Shown here: in pieces, positions 51,891 to 59,967 of the stretch | Numbering within the stretch: the first letter of the stretch is position 1 | How the letters are laid out: each line of letters starts with the position of its first letter | Source: Natronobacterium texcoconense | GTDB taxonomy: Archaea > Halobacteriota > Halobacteria > Halobacteriales > Natrialbaceae | NCBI RefSeq assembly: GCF_900104065.1 | Contig: NZ_FNLC01000002.1 | Location: forward strand, 602,995-666,994 | DNA: 64,000 bases | Direction of reading: 5' to 3' | Made by a program: the position numbers and the translations under genes | Notes under the pieces: model-generated | Told to the model about the DNA's origin: nothing | The model's database searches: none | What the model saw: the letters and a program-made list of their open reading frames with translations, nothing else

Positions 51891-54736
51891 TGTGAAGGGT
51901 AGTTGAGTCCGATCGTCAGCAGGTCTCGACTCGCCACAGAGAGGTTATCGATACCGGTCATCGACTCTCCATAGCCGGCCTCTTGAAGCGACTCACGCAT
52001 CTCTCTCCGTTCGGCTTCGATCTCGCTGCGCCGCTGATCAGCTTGGTCACGAATAGCATCCTCGAGTGAGTCGTGATTGACAGCTTGCTCGAGGTCTCGC
52101 CGCCACTCCTCTTCAGTCCGGTTCGCAGCGGTACTCTCGGCGTCTTGGAGTGTCTCTAGTTCCTCAGCGGAGAGGGGCTTGTCGCCGTATAGCGGGAGTC
52201 CCAACTGGACGAGTTCCTCCATGACGGTGGGTTCGTCTCCTGTATGGGCGAAATAACGGATTTTGTACGTGTACACTGCCGTCGGCGCGTCGACGGCGTC
52301 GGTTCCACGCATCGCGGTGCGGCCGTACCGATCATCGCTAGTGAGGGCGACCTCTTTGACCGACTCGATCAGGCGCTGGACGAGTGGGTGGGCGATGTCC
52401 AGCATCTCGGCGTCATCGTCTTCCGCTGCTCGGTTGGGTTCAAAGGTCACTCGTTCGTAGTGATCTTCGACGTCTCGACCCCGGAGTTCGTCTGTGGTGA
52501 TCTCGATCTCGTAGGTGCCGTCGGCGTTCATGGAGCGATCGCAGTCGAACAAATCAAGTCCGCTGTTGACGAACTCCTTGAGGGCATCAGGTCCGCCCAG
52601 CATTTTCTGTGTCTTGTCCCGCCGCTCCTTGACCTCCGAGAGGTCGACCTCTGTGTGGTTGTAGAAGGACTCGTCTTTGATCCGATCAAGGAGCTCGTCG
52701 TCGAACGCGCTCTCCTCAACGACATCCTGCCCATCGTCAGTGAAGTCCTGGAGCGTGTACTGGGGCATGATGTGCTGGATTTCGTCGTCGTCCAGCAACT
52801 GAAGGACCCCTTCATCGTCGCCGAGATACGGCGGCGAGAATCCGTACTCGCTCCGGATCTCCTGGGCCTTCTTGATCAACTTGGTAAGGACGGTCCGGTC
52901 CATCGGATCGTTGACAACCATTGTCCGGATATAGACGGTCTCCGCCTTCTGGCCGTAGCGGTCAACACGACCGTTGCGCTGTTCCAGCCGGTTCGGATTC
53001 CACGGGAGTTCGTAGTGGATGACCTGGTTTGCGGCGTATTGGAGGTTCATCCCCTCGCTGATAACATCTGTTGCAATGAGCACGCCACGCTCGGCATCGG
53101 CGAACTCCTGAAACCGTTCGTTACGTTCGGCCTCGCCAAGTTCGCCGTAGAGCGTATGGACGCTGACCCGATCGCCGAACTCGTCACGGACGTGTTCTTC
53201 GAGGTACTCCAGTGTGTCCACGTATTTCGTGAAGATGATCGTCCCGCCGCTGTTGAATCGGGCCGGGAGGGTCTGGTCGAGCAGCTGCTGGAGTTTGCTG
53301 TCACGGGTTTTCGTGATGCGTTCGGCTGCCTCGAGGGTTTCCTCGAGTGTTTCCAGCTCGATTTCAATCGCATGTCGGTCTCCAGTGACGACCCGTTCGA
53401 CACGTTCCCCAAGTTCAGTTTCAGAGTATTCCTCACCAGGGTCACTGTCCAATGCGTTCGCCTGGGCCATCTCTTCGGAGATTCCAGCAGTCTCCTCAAT
53501 CACATCGTCATCGGACTCGAGTTCATTGAGACGATCGGTGAGCTTGTCCTTCCGGTTGCGTAGCGACCGGCGCAGTGCTTCGGGACTTGAAAGGGCTCGC
53601 TTGAGGAAGTGGATGACGGTCCACTGGGCGAGTGTGCGGTTATCGGAGTGCTTGGCTGCTTCGACCAGTGCATCCCCGTAGTCTCGGACAGCGTCGTATG
53701 TGGTCGTCTCGTAGTCGGTTGGGTCTACATCGACCGTTTGCTGATCACGGTCCGGGAACGGGTTTTCGTCGTCGTCACCGAACCACTCTTCAACGTCTTC
53801 CCGTCGCCGCTGGACGACGTGGCGCTTTGCGATCTCGCGGTTGATCTGTGGGTCATGCAGGTCCCCTGAGACGATGTCTGGGTTGACCATATTCAGCAGG
53901 CTCGCGTAGCTGTCGGTGTACCCGTTATGCGGCGTCGCGGTCAGCAGGAGAGCATGCGTTGACGCGTCCGTGATATCTTGGGCGAACTCCCACCGCTGTT
54001 TCGAGGGGCTCACAGTCGCGGACACCGTGTGCGGACGGGCCGCCTGGTGGGCTTCGTCGATGATAACCATGTCCCAGTCCTGGCTCAGGATCTGGTTCCG
54101 GATGTGAGACTGCTTAGCGTAGTCGATCGAGACGATATGCTTCGAGTAGTAATCCCAGACACTGGTTCCCGGCGGAACATCTTTTTCCATTGCTTTCCGA
54201 CTCCGGCGGTCGGTGATCTGGGCGTTGATGTGGAAGAAATGTTCAAAGGTCTCTCGCCACTGGTCACGTAGGTTCGCCGGTGTGACGATCAGGATGCGGT
54301 CGGCCCGATTCCGTGCCAGCAACTCGCTGGTGATCAGCCCTGCTTCGATCGTCTTCCCAAGCCCAACGTCGTCAGCCAGTAGCAGGCGTACCTCGGGCAT
54401 GTCTAGGGCCATGACGACCGGTGTCAGCTGGTACTCGGTGGGAATCACTCGCGAGCGCTGGAGGCTCATCAGTGGAGCTGTCCCATGCAGCATCGACAGC
54501 CGGTTAGACTGAATTAGGAGATCCTGGAACTGCGGGTTCCCCATGCGGTCGATACCCGGTGCGGGTAGGCTGCCCTTCTCGATATTTTCAATGGGGGCGT
54601 AGAAACGGTGGGTCGTGGTCGGGCCGTCAAGTGCCGTCGCAGCGACTACCTGCCCGTCGACGCCGTCGACACGCCAGAGACGATTCCGGTTCCGGATGAC
54701 CTCGCCCGGCAGGAGATTGCTCGTGTCCACACTCAT
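51887..54736 (-). CDS. drmD: SNF2-family helicase, DrmD-like
   Basis: 949 residues. Motifs of SNF2/RapA-like translocases: LLADDVGLGKTIEAGLI (Walker A about 121), VIIDEAHQAARP (DEAH about 225), LLTATPHNGYTDS, then in lobe 2 IIFTKYVDTLEYLEEHV, GVLIATDVISEGMNLQYA and LEQRNGRVDRYGQKAET (motif VI about 584). A long helical C-terminus (700-949) follows. A preceding SH3-like segment (PGEVIRNRNRLWRVDGV) starts the protein. DISARM class 1 begins with such a gene, and here it is the first gene of the cluster. TATA-like TTTATAAG lies about 80 bases upstream. Confidence 0.85.
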   Translation of the reverse strand: MSVDTSNLLPGEVIRNRNRLWRVDGVDGQVVAATALDGPTTTHRFYAPIENIEKGSLPAPGIDRMGNPQFQDLLIQSNRLSMLHGTAPLMSLQRSRVIPTEYQLTPVVMALDMPEVRLLLADDVGLGKTIEAGLITSELLARNRADRILIVTPANLRDQWRETFEHFFHINAQITDRRSRKAMEKDVPPGTSVWDYYSKHIVSIDYAKQSHIRNQILSQDWDMVIIDEAHQAARPHTVSATVSPSKQRWEFAQDITDASTHALLLTATPHNGYTDSYASLLNMVNPDIVSGDLHDPQINREIAKRHVVQRRREDVEEWFGDDDENPFPDRDQQTVDVDPTDYETTTYDAVRDYGDALVEAAKHSDNRTLAQWTVIHFLKRALSSPEALRRSLRNRKDKLTDRLNELESDDDVIEETAGISEEMAQANALDSDPGEEYSETELGERVERVVTGDRHAIEIELETLEETLEAAERITKTRDSKLQQLLDQTLPARFNSGGTIIFTKYVDTLEYLEEHVRDEFGDRVSVHTLYGELGEAERNERFQEFADAERGVLIATDVISEGMNLQYAANQVIHYELPWNPNRLEQRNGRVDRYGQKAETVYIRTMVVNDPMDRTVLTKLIKKAQEIRSEYGFSPPYLGDDEGVLQLLDDDEIQHIMPQYTLQDFTDDGQDVVEESAFDDELLDRIKDESFYNHTEVDLSEVKERRDKTQKMLGGPDALKEFVNSGLDLFDCDRSMNADGTYEIEITTDELRGRDVEDHYERVTFEPNRAAEDDDAEMLDIAHPLVQRLIESVKEVALTSDDRYGRTAMRGTDAVDAPTAVYTYKIRYFAHTGDEPTVMEELVQLGLPLYGDKPLSAEELETLQDAESTAANRTEEEWRRDLEQAVNHDSLEDAIRDQADQRRSEIEAERREMRESLQEAGYGESMTGIDNLSVASRDLLTIGLNYPSQ

Positions 54737-54916
54737 ACTGTGTCACGCTCAGCAGTGGTGAGAGAATTCTGGAGCATCTGTGGGATTAGAGGGAAATGTA
54801 AACGCAAGTACTTATAAATTGTCCTGTTCCTACACGATAACCTGGAGACGGGATCGTGGGTAATCGTCTAGTCAGCAGAGGTGAATTTATAAGCCTTGAC
54901 ACCACCTCTGTATGCA
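54737..54916. promoter_or_regulatory. Divergent promoter between the DISARM-like cluster and mcrBC
   Basis: 180 bases. Leftward: CAATTTATAAGTAC on the minus strand (54809-54822), about 75 bases before the SNF2 ATG. Rightward: GAATTTATAAGCC (54882-54894), with its TATA core about 26-30 bases before the ATG at 54917, so the mcrB transcript is probably leaderless. The two boxes share the ATTTATAAG core. Confidence 0.6.
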
Positions 54917-57442
54917 ATGGCGCCTGGTATCGTCCTCGCTTCTGCGACTAGTCCGACAGAACAGGCCGTTTTTGACGAACTCGTCTATCAGGGTGTCGAA
55001 CGCGCTCGACTCAGTTCGTATCGCCCCCCGGGAAACGATCAAATCGTTCACTCGTGGCCGCTGCCACTCGCCGATCATGTTGATACATCTGGCCTCACTG
55101 CCGGTGATTACGTTCTCTTCTATCGCGGTCGTAATCGTTACAGCTGGGCGGCCAAAGTCAAAACAGTCGAGAACGATACCAACGAGATCGGCGATGTTCT
55201 CACAGGACTCGTTTCTAATCAAGGATCAGAGAAAATCAAGCCCAGTGACGAGTTTAGCGATGCTGTTCTGTTCCTAGATATTCCAGTCCCGATCGAACTC
55301 GAGAGCTACCGGTTGCATGATCTCCTCGGAATCGACCAAGAGGCACTGACGCGAACTGTTATTCCGAATGACGACGCTGTCAAAAACCTTCGAGACGAGT
55401 TCGGCTCCCTCGAAGAGATGATCCGGACCACTCGAGAGACTCCCTCGGTTTTCATCGAGGTCACATCAGTCAATGATAAACCGTACAAAAAGCCAAACGG
55501 GGAGTTCCCCCTGGGATCGGCAGTGTTCTCTCGTAGTGAGGATTCTGACGGTCGCCAGATCTATGAAACCCTTCGTGATCCAGAAGTAGGAGACCTCGTT
55601 CTCCATGTCCGAAAAGACAGCCGGGAGCTTGCTGGGGTGTCGACAGTCGCGTCGACGCTACAGGAGGACTTCGAGGGCCCGCCGGATGATTCTTGGCCAC
55701 AGGAAGTGCGTGGCGAGGGGTATTTCCGCCCGCTTGGGAACTACGACCCCTTTGATGACCCTCCGGACATCGATCAAGACCTGCTTCAGAACGCAGATTA
55801 CCGCGATCGACTCCAACGGATCTACGACTCGACTGAGAACCTCTTCTACGATAGGAATTTCGAGCTCGCACACGGCGCCTATTTCACTGAATCCCCGCTT
55901 GAGTTTCTGTATCTCTGTATCGCGGAGCAGCCAGCACTCGTAGATCTCGCCGAAGAGCGGTATTGGTCGATCCCGCAGCCGGACGCAGTCGAGCGGTACG
56001 ACACAGTGACGGATGCAGTCGTCGACGTGAGAACGAAGTTGCCGTTTGATGAACGAGACCGGAACTGGTTTCTCGACGCCTTCACCGAGGTCGTTGTCCA
56101 GGGCTTTACGGATACTCTCTCTATGGTCGAACCCGATGCCGTGTTAACGGAACGTGAAGCTGCATATATCTCGATGATCAAAGACGTATACGAGAGTCGT
56201 GCAGATGAATTCGAACAGGCGGCTGATCGGCTCGGTATCGGTCGTACCAAACAAGTGTCTCCGTCAGAGACGCTGTTTTTCGTTCTGTTTCGGGGACTGC
56301 AGTCACATGTCGGCTTGTCTCCAAACATGGACCAGGTAAAGACAAAGGTGATTATTAACGACGAGTACGACGTCGAAATTCCGACACCGAAGTTCGATCC
56401 GGACGACAAGACTGAGCCACTGACGGATCGGCCAATGCCCGACCGGGGGGAGGATATCGCACGCCAGCTCATCGACGTCGGGCAAATGGTGTTTTATGGG
56501 CCGCCCGGAACTGGGAAAACGTATACTGCAGAGCAGTTCGCTCGCTGGTGGCTGAATCAACAACCCCACGTCGATCCTACGACAGGCCAGCTCGAGACGG
56601 TGACGTTCCATCCTTCGTTTACCTACGAGGACTTCATCGAAGGCCTGAGCGTCGACACAACCGAGGAAGGGCAGGTACGGTATGACGAACAGCCCGGTGT
56701 TTTCCTTGAGTTCGCGGAACGGGCTCGCCAAGCCTACTACGCGTCTGAGGATTCTGAGCCGGCGCCCCGGTACGTCATGATCATCGACGAGATCAACCGC
56801 GGGAATCTCGCCCAGATCTTCGGTGAGATGATCACCGCCTTAGAGGTAGACAAACGGCTTGACGGTAAGAACGAGGTCGCGATTTCGCTGGCTCACTCTG
56901 GGAATTCGTTCTCGATTCCGCCGAACCTCTACCTGATCGGGACGATGAACACCGCCGACCGATCGATCGCACTCGTTGATGCCGCCTTGCGGCGTCGCTT
57001 CCGGTTTCTGTCGTTCCCCCCGAATCTCGACAATGGCCGGGAAGCCAACGGCTTCGACAGTTGGGGCGCCGTCGAGGACGCTGCACGGACGACGGGCGAT
57101 AATCGACTGATCGCCCAGTCACTAATTGCGGTTAAGATGCTGAATGATCGAATTCGCGATCAGCCTGATCTCGGTCGGGGCAAGCAGATCGGTCATTCAT
57201 TCTTTTACGGGCTGTCGGACAATCAGGACGTCGTCGACATGTGGCGGTTCGAAATCCTACCCCTGCTCGAAGAGTACTTTTTCGGACAGTACGAGCGGAT
57301 TCGTGATGCCCTGTTCTCCGGCAATGGCGAGCAGTTGTTCGACTGGAAGCACCAGCAGATCAAAGCGTTCGACGCCGCTGCCCTGGAGTCGGAACTGGGT
57401 TCGTTCGTCAGGGAATACGTCGAGGATACGGAGGCTGAATAG
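54917..57442 (+). CDS. mcrB: McrB-type restriction GTPase with N-terminal EVE-like domains
   Basis: 841 residues from the ATG at 54917 (MAPGIVLASATS); a TTG seven codons earlier is weaker. Residues 1-115 and 170-260 both look like EVE/PUA-type modified-base readers (TAGDYVLFYRGRNRYSWAAK; GSAVFSRSEDSDGRQIYETL and VGDLVLHV). The AAA+ part has Walker A YGPPGTGKTYTAE (about 529), MIIDEINRGN (Walker B) and the McrB signature MNTADRSIALVDAALRRRF (about 676). With McrC it cuts DNA carrying modified cytosines or other modified bases, so it would complement a methylation-based system by attacking modified phage DNA. mcrC follows after 7 bases. Confidence 0.85.
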   Translation: MAPGIVLASATSPTEQAVFDELVYQGVERARLSSYRPPGNDQIVHSWPLPLADHVDTSGLTAGDYVLFYRGRNRYSWAAKVKTVENDTNEIGDVLTGLVSNQGSEKIKPSDEFSDAVLFLDIPVPIELESYRLHDLLGIDQEALTRTVIPNDDAVKNLRDEFGSLEEMIRTTRETPSVFIEVTSVNDKPYKKPNGEFPLGSAVFSRSEDSDGRQIYETLRDPEVGDLVLHVRKDSRELAGVSTVASTLQEDFEGPPDDSWPQEVRGEGYFRPLGNYDPFDDPPDIDQDLLQNADYRDRLQRIYDSTENLFYDRNFELAHGAYFTESPLEFLYLCIAEQPALVDLAEERYWSIPQPDAVERYDTVTDAVVDVRTKLPFDERDRNWFLDAFTEVVVQGFTDTLSMVEPDAVLTEREAAYISMIKDVYESRADEFEQAADRLGIGRTKQVSPSETLFFVLFRGLQSHVGLSPNMDQVKTKVIINDEYDVEIPTPKFDPDDKTEPLTDRPMPDRGEDIARQLIDVGQMVFYGPPGTGKTYTAEQFARWWLNQQPHVDPTTGQLETVTFHPSFTYEDFIEGLSVDTTEEGQVRYDEQPGVFLEFAERARQAYYASEDSEPAPRYVMIIDEINRGNLAQIFGEMITALEVDKRLDGKNEVAISLAHSGNSFSIPPNLYLIGTMNTADRSIALVDAALRRRFRFLSFPPNLDNGREANGFDSWGAVEDAARTTGDNRLIAQSLIAVKMLNDRIRDQPDLGRGKQIGHSFFYGLSDNQDVVDMWRFEILPLLEEYFFGQYERIRDALFSGNGEQLFDWKHQQIKAFDAAALESELGSFVREYVEDTEAE

Positions 57443-57449
57443 CGGTCCC

Positions 57450-58712
57450 ATGTCGATCCCTGTTCCGCGCGACGAGACCGAGATCGCCGCCGATATTGAG
57501 CTCGGAGAGTACGAGGAATCCGATCCAATCGAGCTGGGCGAGCAGGCCGCGCGGATGCTGACCCATGATGTCAACGGAGGGTCAGATCGAGATGGAGATC
57601 GTATCAAGCTGTGGTATACCCGGGATGGAAAAGCAGTCCTCAAAGCGACCCAGTACGTCGGCATCGTCTCACTTCCGGATGGTCCAGTTATCCAGGTTCG
57701 TCCGAAAGCTGCGGGAACGAACCTGTTGTATTTGCTCCAGTATGCACAGGATACGACGCCGACGACCTTTGCGTCAGAGACGCCATTCCAGCGAGGACCA
57801 ACGTTTCTCGACGCGTTTGGGGCGTTGTTCGAGGCCGAACTCCGGGACGTATTAAATCGGGGTCTGCGGACCGATTATCGGCGTGTTGATAATACAGAAT
57901 CCCATCTTCGTGGACAGTTGAACGTCCAGCAGCAGCTCCAGCGGCATCCTCCAACCCCGACGAAGTTCGAGTGTACTTACGACGAACTCACGCACGACAC
58001 AACAGCCAATCAGGCCATTCTTTACGCGACGTCGGTGTTGCTCGGGATCGTATCCGATCAATCGATCACTCAGGCTCTTCGACAGCACCAACAATTGCTT
58101 CGGCGACGAGTTGAACTGATACCCGTCACGAGTGCCGAGCTCGATGGAATTCAATTAACGCGGCTTTCTGAACACTATGAGGATATCCTCCGGTTATCTC
58201 GGTTGGTGATCAAGAATGCGTTTGTCTCGGAGTTGACTACTGGGAGTAGCACGTCCTTCTCGTTGCTGGTAAACATGAATACCGTATTCGAAAACGCTAT
58301 CGAGCGAGCTGTCACCACCGTTGCGGAGCAGCGGGGATGGACGGTCAAACCGCAGGAGAAGACCCAATCCCTGTTGACTCGCGGCAAGCACAATGTGACG
58401 CTTAAACCCGACGTGACCATCTATGAAGGTGAACGGCCGCTTATCGTCGGTGATGCAAAATGGAAGACCGACACGCCCTCAAATAGTGATTACTACCAGC
58501 TCACGTCATACATGCTAGGGCGAGATACTCCGGGAATACTGTTCTACCCCAATTGTGACGGGAAGAATACGACGACAGCAGAGGTCGCTAGGCAGTTCCC
58601 GCTCGAAATCGTTGAATTGCCGACGGCCGCTGCCGTCGACGGATTCGACGAGTTCGTTGAGCAGTTCGAGGATGCTGTTGGAATGGCAATTGATTCTATC
58701 CTTGAATATTAG
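57450..58712 (+). CDS. mcrC: McrC-type nuclease subunit
   Basis: 420 residues from the ATG at 57450 (MSIPVPRDETEI). Its middle is helical with the N-terminal McrC pattern (GPVIQVRPKAAGTNLLYLL, FEAELRDVLNRGL, SHLRGQLNVQQQL). The C-terminal domain carries the PD-(D/E)XK site: LKPDVTIYEGERPLIVGDAK (about 318-337) followed by YYQLTSYML. McrC supplies nuclease activity to the McrB hexamer. The start codon is 7 bases after the mcrB stop. The longer upstream frame runs through mcrB out of phase and is not used. Confidence 0.85.
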   Translation: MSIPVPRDETEIAADIELGEYEESDPIELGEQAARMLTHDVNGGSDRDGDRIKLWYTRDGKAVLKATQYVGIVSLPDGPVIQVRPKAAGTNLLYLLQYAQDTTPTTFASETPFQRGPTFLDAFGALFEAELRDVLNRGLRTDYRRVDNTESHLRGQLNVQQQLQRHPPTPTKFECTYDELTHDTTANQAILYATSVLLGIVSDQSITQALRQHQQLLRRRVELIPVTSAELDGIQLTRLSEHYEDILRLSRLVIKNAFVSELTTGSSTSFSLLVNMNTVFENAIERAVTTVAEQRGWTVKPQEKTQSLLTRGKHNVTLKPDVTIYEGERPLIVGDAKWKTDTPSNSDYYQLTSYMLGRDTPGILFYPNCDGKNTTTAEVARQFPLEIVELPTAAAVDGFDEFVEQFEDAVGMAIDSILEY

Positions 58713-58839
58713 GCGAGCAGTCCGCCTGTCGACTTTTTCGTGCAGTTCCCCTGGCCGATCAGCTTGTAGTACTAGCTGATGGTGAAATCGCCGAGGACGA
58801 TACCTAATCACCGATAGTCTAACGACAATTGGGACCACG
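58713..58839 (+). terminator. Hairpin downstream of mcrC
   Basis: A perfect 7-bp inverted repeat, ATCAGCT/AGCTGAT (58758-58780, nine-base loop), lies about 50 bases after the mcrC stop. It could end the transcript. No T-run follows directly, so this is only a candidate. Confidence 0.35.
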
Positions 58840-59149
58840 GTGGCACCTCAAGGGACGTGGCGACTCGCACTTCGCGAGCTGAAACCGGAGTACATCGGGC
58901 TGCTTGTCGATGCAATCGACTACCTGCACATACACAACGACAACTACGACTTACAGTTTGGTGGTGCGCGCAACTTCGGTGCGGATATAGTCGATACACA
59001 CGTCATCAACCTGCTCTATACGGATAAGGATCTGTCGCGGGTACAATCGCGCGCAAAAGTTCACGAGCGCCATGGAGGAGAAAGACGAGCGCTTGGAAGC
59101 AGAGTACCGCCAGGATCACGAGCATGGCCCAAGTTTGGTTCGAAGATAA
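58840..59149 (+). pseudogene. Frameshifted fragment with a RAMP-like glycine loop
   Basis: A frame from GTG 58840 reads WRLALRELKPEYIGLLVDAI ... LQFGGARNFGADIVDTHVIN ... LYTDKDLSRVQSRAK. It then turns to nonsense, while the next frame continues sensibly from about 59060 (FTSAMEEKDERLEAEYRQD, stop at 59149). One frameshift would restore a protein of about 103 residues. The GGARNFGADIV loop recalls the Gly-rich loop of RAMP-superfamily (CRISPR) proteins, but I cannot confirm this. It is probably a truncated and shifted remnant of a longer gene, left beside the defence cluster. Confidence 0.5.
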
Positions 59150-59280
59150 CAACTAGACTGCCACGGAGTCACAGAACAGGTCTGGAATTTCGGATCTGGT
59201 TTTGAACTCAAAAACAGATCGGTAATCGAAAAGAATATCTGACAAAGATTTATACATTACTGGTTCAGAATGTGTTATGT

Positions 59281-59508
59281 ATGTCTTCGAATAACCCTGA
59301 GCGGTCCCCCCATAATTCTCCGAAGGACTGTGAACGCGCAAATACCGTCTTTTTCGACTATGACTACATAATGCAAGGTGGTAAGATTGCAGTTCTCGGA
59401 GAATGTTCTGAATGTGGACGAAAGTTCGAACGTGTCTGGCTTTACAGTCACGATCAGTGTTATGAACCAGAGAATCAAGAAGTAGTGATTTCCCCACAAC
59501 CATATTAA
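59281..59508 (+). CDS. Hypothetical zinc-knuckle protein
   Basis: 75 residues from the ATG at 59281; an upstream GTG is possible. It contains a C-x2-C...C pattern (ECSECGRKFERVWLYSHDQC), probably a zinc site, and a Tyr/Phe-rich region before it. AT-rich DNA (GATTTATACATTACTGG) 25 bases upstream is a good TATA. It is followed 25 bases later by the next small gene, so both are likely in one transcript. Such small proteins are frequent in haloarchaeal integrated elements; function unknown. Confidence 0.6.
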   Translation: MSSNNPERSPHNSPKDCERANTVFFDYDYIMQGGKIAVLGECSECGRKFERVWLYSHDQCYEPENQEVVISPQPY

Positions 59509-59533
59509 TAGAATATCGAGGTGTCAAGAAACA

Positions 59534-59743
59534 ATGACAAATCCAAAATATATTGCTCGGTTTGATGAGGAAGTAACTATCGAGACAGAAGACGGTCCAA
59601 CGACCGCGAAGAGAGTCGCATTTTGGTCATATGGGTATAGTGAAGACGGTGACCTTCTCGAAGTAAACACCGGATCTGGCGAGATGTGGATTCCAACTAA
59701 ACACGTACTCGAAATCACAAATCTTTACGAAGAAGCCGAATAG
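59534..59743 (+). CDS. Hypothetical small protein
   Basis: 69 residues, acidic, predicted all-beta at the start (MTNPKYIARFDEEVTIETED) and then WSYGYSEDGDLLEVNTGSGE. Not recognised. It follows the zinc-knuckle gene by 25 bases, and a 12-bp perfect hairpin lies 25 bases after its stop, giving a neat two-gene unit. Confidence 0.6.
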   Translation: MTNPKYIARFDEEVTIETEDGPTTAKRVAFWSYGYSEDGDLLEVNTGSGEMWIPTKHVLEITNLYEEAE

Positions 59744-59768
59744 TTCGTTTCAACAAAATCATCTCAAT

Positions 59769-59805
59769 ATCACGACTGAATTGCGTCTCTGGTTTCAGTC
59801 GTGAT
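59769..59805 (+). terminator. Perfect 12-bp hairpin after the two-gene unit
   Basis: ATCACGACTGAA (59769-59780) pairs with TTCAGTCGTGAT (59794-59805) over a 13-base loop. It begins 25 bases after the preceding stop codon, so it fits a terminator or 3'-end stabiliser. It has no T-tract, so termination is uncertain. Confidence 0.5.
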
Positions 59806-59967
59806 GCTCGCAGATACCAGCTATCTGGTGAGTAAACGAGTATAGTGTAACCAACTATCGCAGAGAGAGTCACTGTGGGATAATCGGTAGTTCCCATCGG
59901 CCCCTGTTCGGTCAAATTCTTGGCTGTACAGTCAATTTTATCATACTTTACCTGAGATTACAGTCCG

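Noticed and set aside
52244-53563. 439-codon frame opposite the SNF2 gene
   Set aside because: Antisense shadow of conserved SNF2 motifs.
32178-58712. BREX or PglX-based system
   Set aside because: The large methylase resembles PglX, but no PglZ phosphatase, BrxC ATPase or BrxL is present; helicase plus DUF1998 fits DISARM better.
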